From assembly GCF_033115175.1 (NCBI RefSeq), contig NC_084835.1, forward strand, positions 55,862,948 through 55,926,947: a stretch of DNA of 64,000 nucleotides, written 5' to 3'. The translations under genes and the position numbers were made by a program. The stretch is from Lepus europaeus. Lineage: Eukaryota > Chordata > Mammalia > Lagomorpha > Leporidae. This document shows, in pieces, positions 41,440 to 50,989 of the stretch (the first letter of the stretch is position 1; the number at the start of each line of letters is the position of its first letter). Below the pieces are notes generated by a model. That model was not told where the DNA came from, did no database searches, and saw only the letters and a program-made list of their open reading frames with translations.

Positions 41440-41727
41440 AATTTATTTTTGAAAGGTAGAGTTAGAGACAGAGATCTTCCATCCACTGGTTCACTCCCCA
41501 GATGGCTACAATAGCCAGCACTATACCAGGTGGAAGCCAGGAGATTCATCTAGGTCTCTCACAAGGGAGGCAGGAGCTCAATCACTTGGACTATCTTCCA
41601 CTACTTTCCCAGGCACATTAACAGGAAGCTGGATCAGAAGGGGAGCAGCTGGGACTTGAACTGGTGCCCAAATGGGATGCCAGCACTGCAGATGGTGTTT
41701 CAATTTGTTATGCCACAATACTGGCTC
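41440..41727 (-). repeat. Older C SINE
   Basis: AATTTATTTTTGAAAGGTAG start to ACAATACTGGCTCCCC. Confidence 0.88.
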
Positions 41728-42027
41728 CCCTTGCAAATACTTTGTCCTCATACCTGTTAGTAAAGATTACCAGAGGTAATTTGCAAGGTCAGCCTTCTCT
41801 GTTGTATTAATCTACTCATGCTGCCTTATAAAATCTCACAGACTAGTTGACTTAAAGAGCAGAAATTTATTCTAACACTTCTTGAGGCTGGAAATCCCAG
41901 ATGGAGATGCCAGAAGATTCAGTTTCTTGGCTTACAAACAGCCATCTTCTTGCTATGTCCTCACATGGTCTCTAGCATCTCTTTCTCTTAGAAGGTCACA
42001 GGTCCTATTGGATCAAAAACTCATCCT

Positions 42028-42703
42028 TGGGGCCGATGCTTTGGCGCAGCAGGTTAACGCCCTGGCCTGAAGCGCCAGCATCCCATGGGCACCGGTTTGA
42101 GACCCAGCTGCACCACTTCCGATCCAGCTCTCTGCTATGGCCTGGGAAAGCAGTGGAAGATGGCCTAAGTCCTTGGGCCACTATACCCACGTGGGAGAAC
42201 CAGAAGAAGCACCTGGCTCCTGGATTTGGATCAGCACAGCTCCGATTGTTGCGGGCAATTGGGGAGTGACCCAGTGGATAGAAGACCTCTCTCTCTCTCT
42301 CTTTTTTTTTTTTTTTTTTGACAGGCAGAGTGGACAGTGAGAGAGAGAGAGAGAGAAAGGTCTTCCTTTTCCGTTGGTTCACCCCCAAATGGCCGCTGCA
42401 GCCGGCGCACTGCGCTAATCCGAAGCCAGGAGCCAGGTGCTTCTCCTGGTCTCCCATGCGGGTGCAGGGCCCAAGCACTTGGGCCATTCTCCACTGCCTT
42501 CCCGGGCCACAGCAGAGAGCTGGCCTGGAAGAGGAGCAACCGGGACAGAATCTGGCACCCTGACCGGGACTAGAATCCGGTGTGCCGGTGCCGCAGGCGG
42601 AGGATTAGCCCATTGAGCCGCGGCACCGACCAACCTCTCTCTTTCTCTCTCTCTGCCTCTCTTCTCTCTGTGTAACTCTAACTTTCAAATAAATAAATCT
42701 TTT
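42028..42703. repeat. Plus C SINE with young minus C SINE inside its CT region
   Basis: Outer plus head GGGGCCGATGCTTTGGCGCAG. Young minus copy 42301-42631 with CCTCTCTCT-type duplication. Outer tail CAAATAAATAAATCTTTTT. Confidence 0.92.
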
Positions 42704-42779
42704 TTTAAAAAAGAAAAAGCCCAAATTTTTTTTTTTAATTCGTCCTTTTGGCTTCAACCTACCGCCCGCCCCCCCCCCC

Positions 42780-43018
42780 TTTTTTAAAAGATTTAGTTAT
42801 TTATTTGAAAGGCAGAGTTACAGAGAGGCAGAGGCAGAGAGAGGGGGATCTTCCATCCACTGGTTCACTCTCCAGATGGCTGCAATGGCTGGAGCTGGGG
42901 CGATCCGAAGACAGGAGCCAGGAACTTCCTCTGGGTCTCTCACATGAATGCAAGGGCCCCAAGGACTTGGGCCATCTTCTACTGCTTTCTCAGGCCATAG
43001 TGGAGAGCTGGATCCAAC
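42780..43018 (-). repeat. C SINE missing its head
   Basis: TAAAAGATTTAGTTATTTATT start; stops at GTGGAGAGCTGGATCC. Confidence 0.85.
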
Positions 43019-43097
43019 CCATCCTTTTAACCTTAATTACCTCCCCCAAAAGCCAGGGCCCCAAATACAGTCATATTGAGGGTTAAGGCATCAGAGT

Positions 43098-43103
<6 letters not shown>

Positions 43104-43131
<28 letters not shown>

Positions 43132-43448
43132 TTGTTTTTTTTTGACAGGTAGAGTTACAGACAGTGAGAGAGAGAGAGAAAGGTCTTCCTTCCATTGGTT
43201 CACCCCCCAAATGGCCGCCACCACCAGCGCAGCCAGTGCTGCGCCGATCCGAAGCTAGGAGCCAGGCACCTCCTCCCTGTCTCCATGCGGGTGCAGGGGC
43301 CCAAGCACCTGGGCCATCCTCCACTGCCCTCCCAGGCCATAGCAGAGAGCTGGACTGGAAGAGGAGCCATTGGGACAGAACCGGGCACCCATATGGGATG
43401 CTGGCGCCACAGGCGGAGGATTAGCCAAGTGAGCCATGGTGCCGGCCC
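43104..43448 (-). repeat. C SINE with duplication
   Basis: (GTTT)n tail, full core, head GGTGCCGGCCC; duplication AGAGTAAGGGTT / AGACTAAGGGTT. Confidence 0.94.
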
Positions 43449-43488
43449 AGACTAAGGGTTTTGGGAGAAGACAATTCAGTCCATAACA

Positions 43489-43775
43489 ATGATACAGCCT
43501 CAGGGATGTATCAGCTCTCCAGCCTTATACCACAGTTTAGTTTCCAGGGATCTTGCTTGCCTTTCCTTCTATAATACATCACACTGGCCCACTACATTGA
43601 AAACATTAAGCTGATTGGACCTAGGTAGTAAGAAATAGCAACTATTCTAGGCTAATTGTTAAGACATTTGTACATTGGGAGCAGGAAATAAATTCAACTA
43701 AAATAAAGGAACTTTTTACATCAGTGAAGTTGCTAAAAACCCAGTGATATGGGACATATCAATAAACCCCTTGTA
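43489..43775 (+). pseudogene. ERVL reverse-transcriptase remnant
   Basis: ERVL pol text beginning ACAGCCTCAGGGATGTATCA. The segment at 43593-43604, where the family has the catalytic Tyr-x-Asp-Asp motif, no longer encodes both aspartates. Several stops follow. Dead copy. Confidence 0.7.
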
Positions 43776-44090
43776 GGTGCAGGCGTTTGGCCTAGTAGTT
43801 AAGACAGACACCTGCATCCCATATCAGAATGCCTGTGTTCAATATTCAGTGCCACTCCAGATTCCTGCTAATACAGATCCTTGGAGACAGCTGTGATGGC
43901 TCGAGTGATTGGGTTTCTGCCATCCATGCCAGAGACGTGGATTGAGTTCCTGGTGCTGAGCTTTGGCTCCAGCTGGGGATCATTGAGGGCACTGAGGGAA
44001 TGAACTAGCACATAGAGCTTGCTCTCTCTTTCTCCCTCTTCTCTATCCTCTCCCCCCTCAAATACATAAATAAATAAATAGCACTTAAAA
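43776..44090 (+). repeat. Old-subfamily C SINE
   Basis: GCAGGCGTTTGGCCTAGTAG head, AATACATAAATAAATAAATAG tail. Confidence 0.85.
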
Positions 44091-44096
44091 GAAATA

Positions 44097-44766
44097 ATTC
44101 ACATTTGCTTTTATTTATTTATTTATTGAGAGGCAGAGACAGAGAGAAAGGCCTTCCATCCTCTGGTTCACTCCCCCAGTGGCCGCAACAGCTGGAACTG
44201 GGCCAATTGGAAGCCAGGAGCTTCACCTAGGTCTCCCGCATGGATGCAGGGGCCCAAGCCATCTTCCACCGCTTTCCCAGGCCAAAAGCAGAGAGTAGGA
44301 TCATAAGAGGAGCACCAGGGGGCTGGCGCCGTGGCTTAACAGGCTAATCCTCCGCCTTGCGGCGCCGGCACACCGGGTTCTAGTCCCGGTTGGGGCGCTG
44401 GATTCTATCCCGGTTGCCCCTCTTCCAGGCCAGCTCTCTGCTATGGCCCGGGAAGGCAGTGGAGGATGGCCCAAGTGCTTGGGCCCTGCACCCGCATGGG
44501 AGACCAGGAGAAGCACCTGGCTCCTGGCTTTGGATCAGCATGATGCGCTGGCCGCAGCAGCCATTGGAGGGTGAACCAACGGCAAAAAGGAAGACCCTTC
44601 TGTCTCTCTCTCACTATCCACTCTGCCTGTCAAAAAAAAGAGGCTAATGAAGCCTTAAGGAAAAAAAAAAAAAAAAAGAGGAGCACCAGGACACAAACTA
44701 GCACCCATATGGGATGCCAGTGCAACAGGTGGAGGCTTAGCCTACTAAGCCACAGCACTGGCCCTA
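44097..44766 (-). repeat. Older minus C SINE, split by a plus young C SINE
   Basis: Pieces 44097-44319 and 44691-44766 (ends AGCACTGGCCC). The insertion between them is the copy at 44320-44677. Confidence 0.9.
44320..44677 (+). repeat. Young C SINE with a 3' extension and second A-tail
   Basis: GGGCTGGCGCCGTGGCTTAA head to CTGCCTGTC-A8, then GAGGCTAATGAAGCCTTAAGG, then A17. It is flanked by a 15-bp duplication AAGAGGAGCACCAGG (44305-44319, 44676-44690). The extra 20 bp between two A-runs looks like a 3' transduction. Confidence 0.93.
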
Positions 44767-44770
44767 TTTG

Positions 44771-45180
44771 CTTTTTTAAAACAATAAATTTCCTATAAAG
44801 TGAAGGATGTTATTGCATATGGCTTCTACAACCATAAAAAAGAGGGACAATGACTCCTGGGCCTCATTGGATTTTGGAAGCAACACATTCCACATTGGGG
44901 AGTGTCACTCCTGCCCACCTACTGAGTGACCCTAAAAGATGCTGATTTTGAGTGGAGCCCTTTGCCCTCAGTCCTACTATACTGTCTTTTCTGTTCCAGA
45001 TCCTACCTATAACTTCAAGGGGAGTTTTCTACAATCAGCTAACCAAGAAAGATAACTCTGGGGAGTTTTCTATGATCAGCTAACTCAGATAACTCAGGCC
45101 AGGAGTACAGATGGTTCTGCCCGATATACAAATGCCACTCAAATGTGCATGCCAGCTGCCGCACTACAGCCCCTTTCTTT
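44771..45180 (+). pseudogene. ERVL connection/RNase H remnant
   Basis: Contains TTTTGGAAGCAACACATTCC and, at about 45105-45180, the stretch beginning ACAGATGGTTCTGCCCGATA, which corresponds to the start of the RNase H fold (first catalytic Asp then Gly-Ser). Part of the middle is deleted. Confidence 0.65.
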
Positions 45181-45185
45181 CCTTA

Positions 45186-45368
45186 AGATTTATTTATTTA
45201 TTTGAAAGAGTTACAGAGGTGCAGGGGGCCCAAAGATCTGGACCATCCTCTACTTTCCCAGGAGAGAGCTGGATCAGAAGTGGAGCAGTCAGGACTTGAA
45301 CTGGTGCCCATATGGAATGCAGCCACTGCAGGCGGTGGCTTTGCCTGTTATGTCACAGCACCGGTCCT
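45186..45368 (-). repeat. C SINE with internal deletion
   Basis: TTAAGATTTATTTATTTATTTG start; the core jumps from TTACAGAGG to GTGCAGGGGGCCC; ends CAGCACCGGTCC. Confidence 0.88.
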
Positions 45369-46483
45369 CTACAATCTCTGAGATAGCCCTTAGGGTCAGT
45401 GGTGAAGGGAACAGTGGGAACAATGATGACTCAGGGCCATGCACCTGGTGTCTCCTTTTGCTTAGAAAAAATGGCGAGAGGTAGAACTGTATACCTCAGC
45501 ATGAATGGTTAGTTGCTTGATGGTCACAGACTTGGAAGGCACATTTTTGGAAAAATTGGTGATGTGATTAAATCTCTCTGATGGTCAAGAAATGTGAATA
45601 TATTTACATTCCCTGTGAATGTTCACCAGAGGAGAATTTTAATAACTGTGTAGACAGGAGGGACCCCTTATATAGATACTAGTCAGCCTCATCCCCTAGG
45701 CACCCTTGTCATTGCACCACGAGCTCATGACTACATAAGCATGGCAGCAAGGATGGAGGTTACAACAGACTTCTGCTCACCAAAGCTAACATGGCTGTGG
45801 GCACTGCTGAATGCCCTGTCAGCAGGAGAGACCAGCACCAAGTCCTTGATATGGCTTCATTGCCCAGAGTCATCAGTCCGCCAGCAGGTGGCAGGCCAGT
45901 TACACAGCACTGCTTTCATCATGGTAGGGTCAGTATCTTGTCCTTTCTGAGATAGACAGTTACCCTGAGTGCTTCTGCCAGAACTGCTATCCATGAACTA
46001 GCAGAATGACTTGTCCACTGTCATGGTCTATTGCAAGCAGCATTGCTTCTGGCCAAGGAATTCACTTAGCAGCAAATGAAGTGTGGTTTTGGACCCATGT
46101 ACATGTTGCCCATCATTCTGAAGCAGCTGGCTTCGTAGAATAACAGAGTGACCTTTTGAAGACTCAGATACAGCACCAGCAAAGTGACAATCCCTTGCAG
46201 GTCTGGGACGAGGTTCTCCACAAGGCTGTAGGTGCTTTAAGTCAGCATCCAGTATATCATGCTGTTTCTCCCATAGCTAGGATTCAAGGGCCCAGGAACC
46301 CAGGGGTGGAAATGGGGGTGGCACTGCTCTTGATTATCCCTAGTGATCCACTAGCTAAATGTTTGCTTCCTGAGACTCTGTTGATCTAGCAGTCATACTA
46401 CTAGATGGAGGAATGCTTCCGCCAGATGACACAATGGTCCCATTGAAATGGCAGTTAAGATGCACCCAACCACTTTGGGTTCC
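45369..46483 (+). pseudogene. ERVL RNase H end and integrase remnant
   Basis: ERVL pol text including ACTTGGAAGGCACATTTTTGG, GCATTGCTTCTGGCCAAGGA (the second catalytic Asp region of integrase) and ATTCTGAAGCAGCTGGCTTC. The frame is broken at several points. It ends in the pre-dUTPase segment GGTGGAAATGGGGGTGGCAC. Confidence 0.72.
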
Positions 46484-46951
46484 TGTGGGTGATCCTGTGC
46501 CTGGCTGAGAGACTGCCTGCCTAGCCAATGCAAGGCACACCATGCCTCCCGGGAAGGATCCTATGACCTGACTGCTGGCAGGTGGCAGGAGCCCCAGGCA
46601 CATTCCCCCACCCCTGCTTCCTGTTGAAGGGCCTTGTAATTGTCTATCAGATAAACAGCTCCCAGACCCATAAGGTGAATGCTTAAGGACCACCTGGAAG
46701 GCTGCGTAGGTAGGTTACATGACGTGACCTTCAAGCTTATTGGAAAAGCATAGCAGAGCCAATATCGGCTTTATCCTATAGAATTAGTATTGCCTTGAAC
46801 TAGCTAAGTCCCCCCTGCCTGCCCTCTAAAACTCATGCTTGATTGTTAATAAATGGACATGTCCACCGAAACTTGTCTCTGATACTTCTTGTCAAAAGAA
46901 CGTCATCGCCCCACCATTCCGACAGTGTGGGCCTTGCAGGACGAGTCCGCA
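46484..46951 (+). mobile_element. Solo LTR inserted into ERVL
   Basis: A 468-bp block starting TGTGGGTGATCC and ending GAGTCCGCA, flanked by the 5-bp duplication GTTCC (46479-46483, 46952-46956). ERVL reads continuously across the gap. It has CCAAT (46759-46763) and an AATAAA polyadenylation signal (46848-46853), so it reads in the plus direction. Not similar to the LTR at 25511. Family unknown to me. Confidence 0.8.
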
Positions 46952-46956
46952 GTTCC

Positions 46957-47860
46957 TCATGGATCTGAGTCAACAGGAAAAGAAAGGAGTTACTGCTGGC
47001 GCCGTGGCTCAACAGGCTAATCCTCCACCTATTGGCGCCGGCACACCGGGTTCTAGTCCCGGTCGGGGCGCCGGATTCTGTCCCGGTTGCCCCTCTTCCA
47101 GGCCAGCTCTCTGCTATAGCCCAGGAGTGCAGTGGAGGATGGCCCAAGTGCTTCGGCCTTGCACCCCATGGGAGACCAGGAGAAGCACCTGGCTCCTGGC
47201 TTCGGATCAGCGCGGTGCGCCGGCAGCAGTGTGCCGGCCGCTGCGGCCATTGGAGGGTGAACCAACAGCAAAGGAAGACCTTTCTCTCTGTCTCTCTCTC
47301 TCTTTCACTGTCCACTCTGCCTGTCAAAAATTAAAAAAAAAAAAGAAAGAAAGAAAGGAGTTACTGTGCTGGTTGCTAGTCGGGGTGATTGATCCAGACC
47401 ACCAGGGAGAAATAGGGCTGCTCCTCACCAGTGCAGGTAAGGAAGAGCAGGTCCAGATACAAGAGATCCCTTAGGACATCTCCCAGTATTACCGAGCCCT
47501 GTGATTAAGGTCAGTGGAAAGCCACAGCAATCGGATTCAGGCAGGACTACTAATGGTCCAGCTCTTCAGTAATGAGATTTGGGTCACCCCATCAGATAAA
47601 CACCACCAGCTGACATACTTGCTGAGGGCAAAAGGAGTATGGAGTATGTGATAGCAGAAGGTAGTTACAAATGCCAACTATGACTCCATGACCATTACAG
47701 AAATGAGTACTGTAACAGCTAGGAATACTTCCTTGTTTGGCTCACAAATACATACATTGTGTGTTTATTCCCCTTCATAAGGTAAGATGTACTGGTTTTG
47801 CAGCCTTGTATCTAAGTTATGGGATATCAAAGAGAAGGGTAAACCTCTCCCAAAGACTTT
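46957..47860 (+). pseudogene. ERVL dUTPase remnant and 3' internal end
   Basis: After a C SINE insert, the frame at 47368-47474 shows the dUTPase landmark GVIDPDHQGEIGLLL (motif 3, Gly-Val-Ile-Asp then Gly-Glu), typical of ERVL. A frame break follows. The remaining text to about 47860 is ERVL 3' non-coding. Normally dUTPase hydrolyses dUTP; this copy cannot be functional. Confidence 0.75.
46993..47336 (+). repeat. Young C SINE in the ERVL dUTPase region
   Basis: CTGGCGCCGTGGCTCAACAGG head, CTGCCTGTC-A tail, duplication AGAAAGGAGTTACTG. Confidence 0.95.
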
Positions 47861-49014
47861 AAAAAAAAGATTCATTTATTTATTTGAAAGGCAGTTACAG
47901 AGAGAGATACAGACAGAGAGACTGAGATCCACTGGTCCACTCTCCAAATGGCTATAACGGGCCAGCACTGCGGTATAGTAGCCTAAGCCTCTGCCTATAG
48001 GACCGACATCCCGTATGAGCACCATTTCAAGTCCCGGCTGCTCCACTTCCGATCCAGCTCCTTGCTAATGCACCTGGGAAAGCAGCAGAAGATGGCCCAA
48101 GTGCTTGGGCTCTTGCACCCATATAAGAGACCCAGAAGAAGCTCCTGGATCTTGGCTTCTGATTGGCCCAGCCCTGGGTCATTGCGACCATTTGGGGAGT
48201 GAACCAGTGAATGGAAGACGTGTCTCTCCCATTCCCTTTCTGTAATTCTACCTCTCAAGTAAATAATTGAAATTTAAAAAAAAATGACTGTAGGGGCCAG
48301 TGCTATGGTGCAGTAGGTTAATCCTCTGCCTGTGGTGCTGGCATCCCATATGGGCACCAGTTCTAGTCCCAGCTGCTCCTTTTCAATCCAGCTCTCTGCT
48401 ATGGCCTATCAGCTCAGCTCTAGCCATTGGTAAGTGAACCAACAGATGGAAGACTTTTGTCTCTGTCTCTCCCCATCACTGTCTGTAACTCTACCTCCCA
48501 AATAAATAAATAAATAAATTTTTTAAAAGAGAGATCTGCTGGTTCACTCCCCAATTGACTTCGGCCAGAGTTGTGCCAATCTGAAGCCAGGAGCCAGGAG
48601 CCAGGAGCTTCTTCCAGGTCTCCCACATGGGTGCAGGGGCCCAAGGACTTGGACCATCTTCTGCTTTCCGAGGCCATAGCAGAGAGCTGGATTGTAAATG
48701 AAGCAGCCAGGACTTGAATCAGCGCCCATATGGGATGCTGGCACTACAGGCGGCGGCTTTACCCACTGTACCACAGCACCGGCAATAAATAAATTAAAAA
48801 AAAAATAGCTGTAATGTCCAGGGCTGGGCCAAGCCAAAGCCAGGAACTCCATCTAGGTCTCCCAGGTGGGTGGCAGGGGCCCAAGTACTTGGGGCATCTT
48901 CTGCTGCCTTCTCAGGCATGTTAGGAAGGAGATGGATCAGAAGTGGTACTCTACAGGGAATGCCAGTGTTACAGGCAGGGGCTTAACCCACTGTGCATAC
49001 AATGCTGGCCCCTC
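47861..49014. repeat. Four-part nested C SINE block
   Basis: Outer minus SINE 47861-47958 and 48806-49014 (halves meet at GGCTATAA / TAGCTGTAATG). Inside are a plus copy 47959-48285, a plus copy 48293-48524 and a minus copy 48527-48783 (ends CAGCACCGGC) followed by a short A-rich tail. Confidence 0.82.
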
Positions 49015-49171
49015 TCCCAAGGACTGTGTATCATCTTTTGGGAAACAGTTGGTACATTATATGTTGTACCCAGCATAGTTGTAGCAGGTTAGGGGGAAGC
49101 ATGGTTTTGTTTTTTGCCTTTATTTAGGGATTAAGTATGGCATACAGGCGCCTATTTAACAAGATGTTGAC

Positions 49172-49802
49172 TAGTGATGGTTAATTTTCTGTCACCCTGG
49201 CTAGGTTATGGTGTGTTGCAGATGTGATAACATCTACATACGACTTCCAGTAGAGGAGATTACTCTGTCAGGGAGTAGGCCTCATCTCAGTTGAAGGCCT
49301 GAATAGAGAAGATAGGTTTCCCAGGAAAAAGGACTTCCGTCGGAGTTCTTAGCTGTGATGCAGAAATCCTGCCAGAGTCTTTAGCTCCCCAGCCTGAGCT
49401 GCGGATTTCAGGCCCACCAGCCTCCACAGTCACATGAATCTGTTCCTTCAAGTAAATCCCTGAAAAACAGATCAGGTGAGATGCCACCTGAGGGGCCCAT
49501 GTCCCACACTGGAATATCTGGGTTGGATGCCCGGCTCCAGCTCCTGACTTCAGCTTCCTGCTGATGCAGACCTGGGAAGTAGCAGGTCAAGTGATTGGGG
49601 TCCTGCCACCCATGTGGGAAACCTAGAATGAGATCCTGCTTTGGCCCAACTGCCTGCATTTGGGGAGTGAGCTGGCAAATGGAATCTCTCTCTCTCTCTC
49701 TCTCCCCCTATCTCTCTGCCTCTCAAATAAATTAATTAAAATCTTAAATATATCTATATATTTCCTATTACTTCTGTTTTTCTAGAAAAGCCTCCCTGAT
49801 AC
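49172..49802 (+). repeat. ERVL 3' LTR (MLT2-like), split by a SINE
   Basis: TAGTGATGGTTAATTTTCTGT start, CAGTTGAAGGCCTGAATAGA, AAGTAAATCCCTG, then after the SINE TTTCCTATTACTTCTGTTTTT and CTCCCTGATACA end. Same family as the LTR at 36999. Confidence 0.75.
49468..49752 (+). repeat. Old-subfamily C SINE in the 3' LTR
   Basis: Old-type head region with GGGTTGGATGCCC B-box, GAGTGAGCTGGCAAATGGAA, (CT)n, CAAATAAATTAATTAAAATC tail. Confidence 0.8.
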
Positions 49803-49876
49803 AAATAGTTTCACTTGATTTTGTGCTGAAATTGCACAATAGATTTTTTTTCCATCTACTTTCTTGGGCTCTACTT

Positions 49877-50855
49877 TTTTCTTTTTTCTTTTTTTTAAAA
49901 GGATTTATTTGAAAGTCAGAGTTACAGAAAGAGAGCAAGACAGAGAAAGATCTTCCATCTGCTGGTTCACTCCCCAGATGGCCTCAATGGCCAGGGCCAG
50001 GCAAAGCCAAAGCCAGGAGCCAGGAGCTTCTTCCAGGTCTCCCGTGTGAGTAGCAGGAGCACAAGCACTTGGGCCACCTTCTGCTGCTTTTCCTCGGGGC
50101 CATTAGCAGGGAGCTGGATTAGAAGTGAGCAGCCAGGGACTGGTGCTGTAGCATAGCAGGTAAACCTGCTGCCTGCATATAGGTACCGATTTGAATCCCA
50201 GCTGCCGCACTTCAAATCCAGCTCCCTGCTTCAGACTGGCCCAGCTCCAAGCATTGCGGCCATTTGGGGAGTGAACCAACAGATGGTAGACCTCTCCCTC
50301 TCCCTCTCCCTCTCCCTCTCCCTCTCCCTCTCCCTCTCCCTCTCCCTCTCCCTCTCCCTCTCCCTCTCCCTCTCCTTCTCCCTCTCTCTCTCTTAAGTCT
50401 GCCTTTCAAATAAATAAATAAATATTAAAAAAAAAAAAAAAGTGAGCAACTGGGACAGGAACCGGTGCCCATATGGGCTGCCAGCATTCCAGGTGGTGGT
50501 TTTTTTGTTTTTTTGACTGGAAGAGTGAACAGTGAGAAAGAGAGACACAAAGGTCTTCCTTTTCCCTTGGTTCACCCCCAATGGCTGCTGCGCACTGCGC
50601 TGATCCAAATCCAGGAGCCAGGTGCTTCTCCTGGTCTCCCATGCGAGTGCAGGAGCCCAAGGACTTGGACCATCCTCCACTTCACTCCCGGGCCACAGCA
50701 GAGAGCTGGCCTGGAAGAGTAGCAACTGGACAGAATCCGGCGCCCCGACCAGTACTAGAACCCGGTGTGCAGGCGCCACAGGCGGAGGATTAGCCTATTG
50801 AGGCGCGGCGCCGGCCTCCAGGCGGTGGTTTTACTCACTGTGCCACAACGCTGGA
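49877..50855. repeat. Three-layer C SINE nest with target-site duplication
   Basis: Outer minus SINE flanked by CTTGGGCTCTAC on both sides. A plus copy (50138-50439) sits in it with duplication AGTGAGCAGCCAGG / AGTGAGCAACTGGG. A young minus copy (50498-50814) sits in the outer head with duplication TCCAGGTGGTGGTTT / TCCAGGCGGTGGTTT. Confidence 0.9.
50297..50391. repeat. (CTCCCT)n hexanucleotide microsatellite
   Basis: About fifteen nearly pure CTCCCT units grown inside the CT-rich region of a C SINE. A minus-strand open frame of Gly-Arg repeats here is an artefact. Confidence 0.97.
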
Positions 50856-50865
50856 CCTTGGGCTC

Positions 50866-50960
50866 TACATTCTGCTTGTGAGATTCACTCCTCTTTTTAG
50901 TTGGTCCGTGCTTAGTTGAATGGACTGATGAATGGAATTGAGGGAGGTTGTCTAGTGTTG
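50866..50960 (-). repeat. Old L1 3' UTR fragment, antisense (right of ERVL)
   Basis: CTGCTTGTGAGATTCACTCC and following text continue the L1M 3' UTR interrupted by the ERVL at 36999. Confidence 0.5.
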
Positions 50961-50975
50961 CTGATTAGATAGTAG

Positions 50976-50989
50976 CCAGTAGGTGGCAC
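50976..50989 (+). promoter_or_regulatory. Candidate CTCF site
   Basis: CCAGTAGGTGGCAC fits every position of the CTCF core consensus CCASYAGRKGGCRS. It lies in sequence I cannot assign to a SINE. Binding is unproven. Confidence 0.5.

Larger units (their letters stand above)
41796..43488 (-). mobile_element. MaLR LTR (MST/MLT1-like), antisense, split by SINEs, inside ERVL pol
   Basis: Antisense text GTATTAATCTACTCATGCTG, CAGCCATCTTCTTGCTATGT, CCTTAATTACCTCCCCC, and an end AATTCAGTCCATAACA. Pieces are 41796-42027, about 42704-42779, 43019-43091 and 43449-43488. It separates ERVL pol start from the reverse-transcriptase part. Confidence 0.7.
36999..49802 (+). mobile_element. ERVL endogenous retrovirus, near-complete order, decayed
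   Basis: Plus-strand provirus remnant of the ancient ERVL (HERV-L/MuERV-L-like) family. In order it has: 5' LTR (36999-37405), leader and gag (37406-37544, 38191-38554, 38865-40288), pol start (40578-40742), reverse transcriptase (43489-43775), RNase H (44771-45180), integrase (45369-46483), dUTPase (46957-46992, 47337-47860) and 3' LTR (49172-49802). No env is seen, as usual for ERVL. All frames carry stops, shifts or insertions. The gaps are SINEs, one MaLR LTR and one solo LTR. Family and order come from remembered ERVL sequence; exact edges are approximate. Confidence 0.82.

Noticed and set aside
46839..47474. 211-codon plus-strand frame
   Set aside because: It runs through a solo LTR, a C SINE and the ERVL dUTPase remnant. 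It is a chance join of three mobile elements, not one gene.
50212..50409. Gly-Arg repeat peptide on the minus strand
   Set aside because: Translation of the (CTCCCT)n microsatellite in a SINE.
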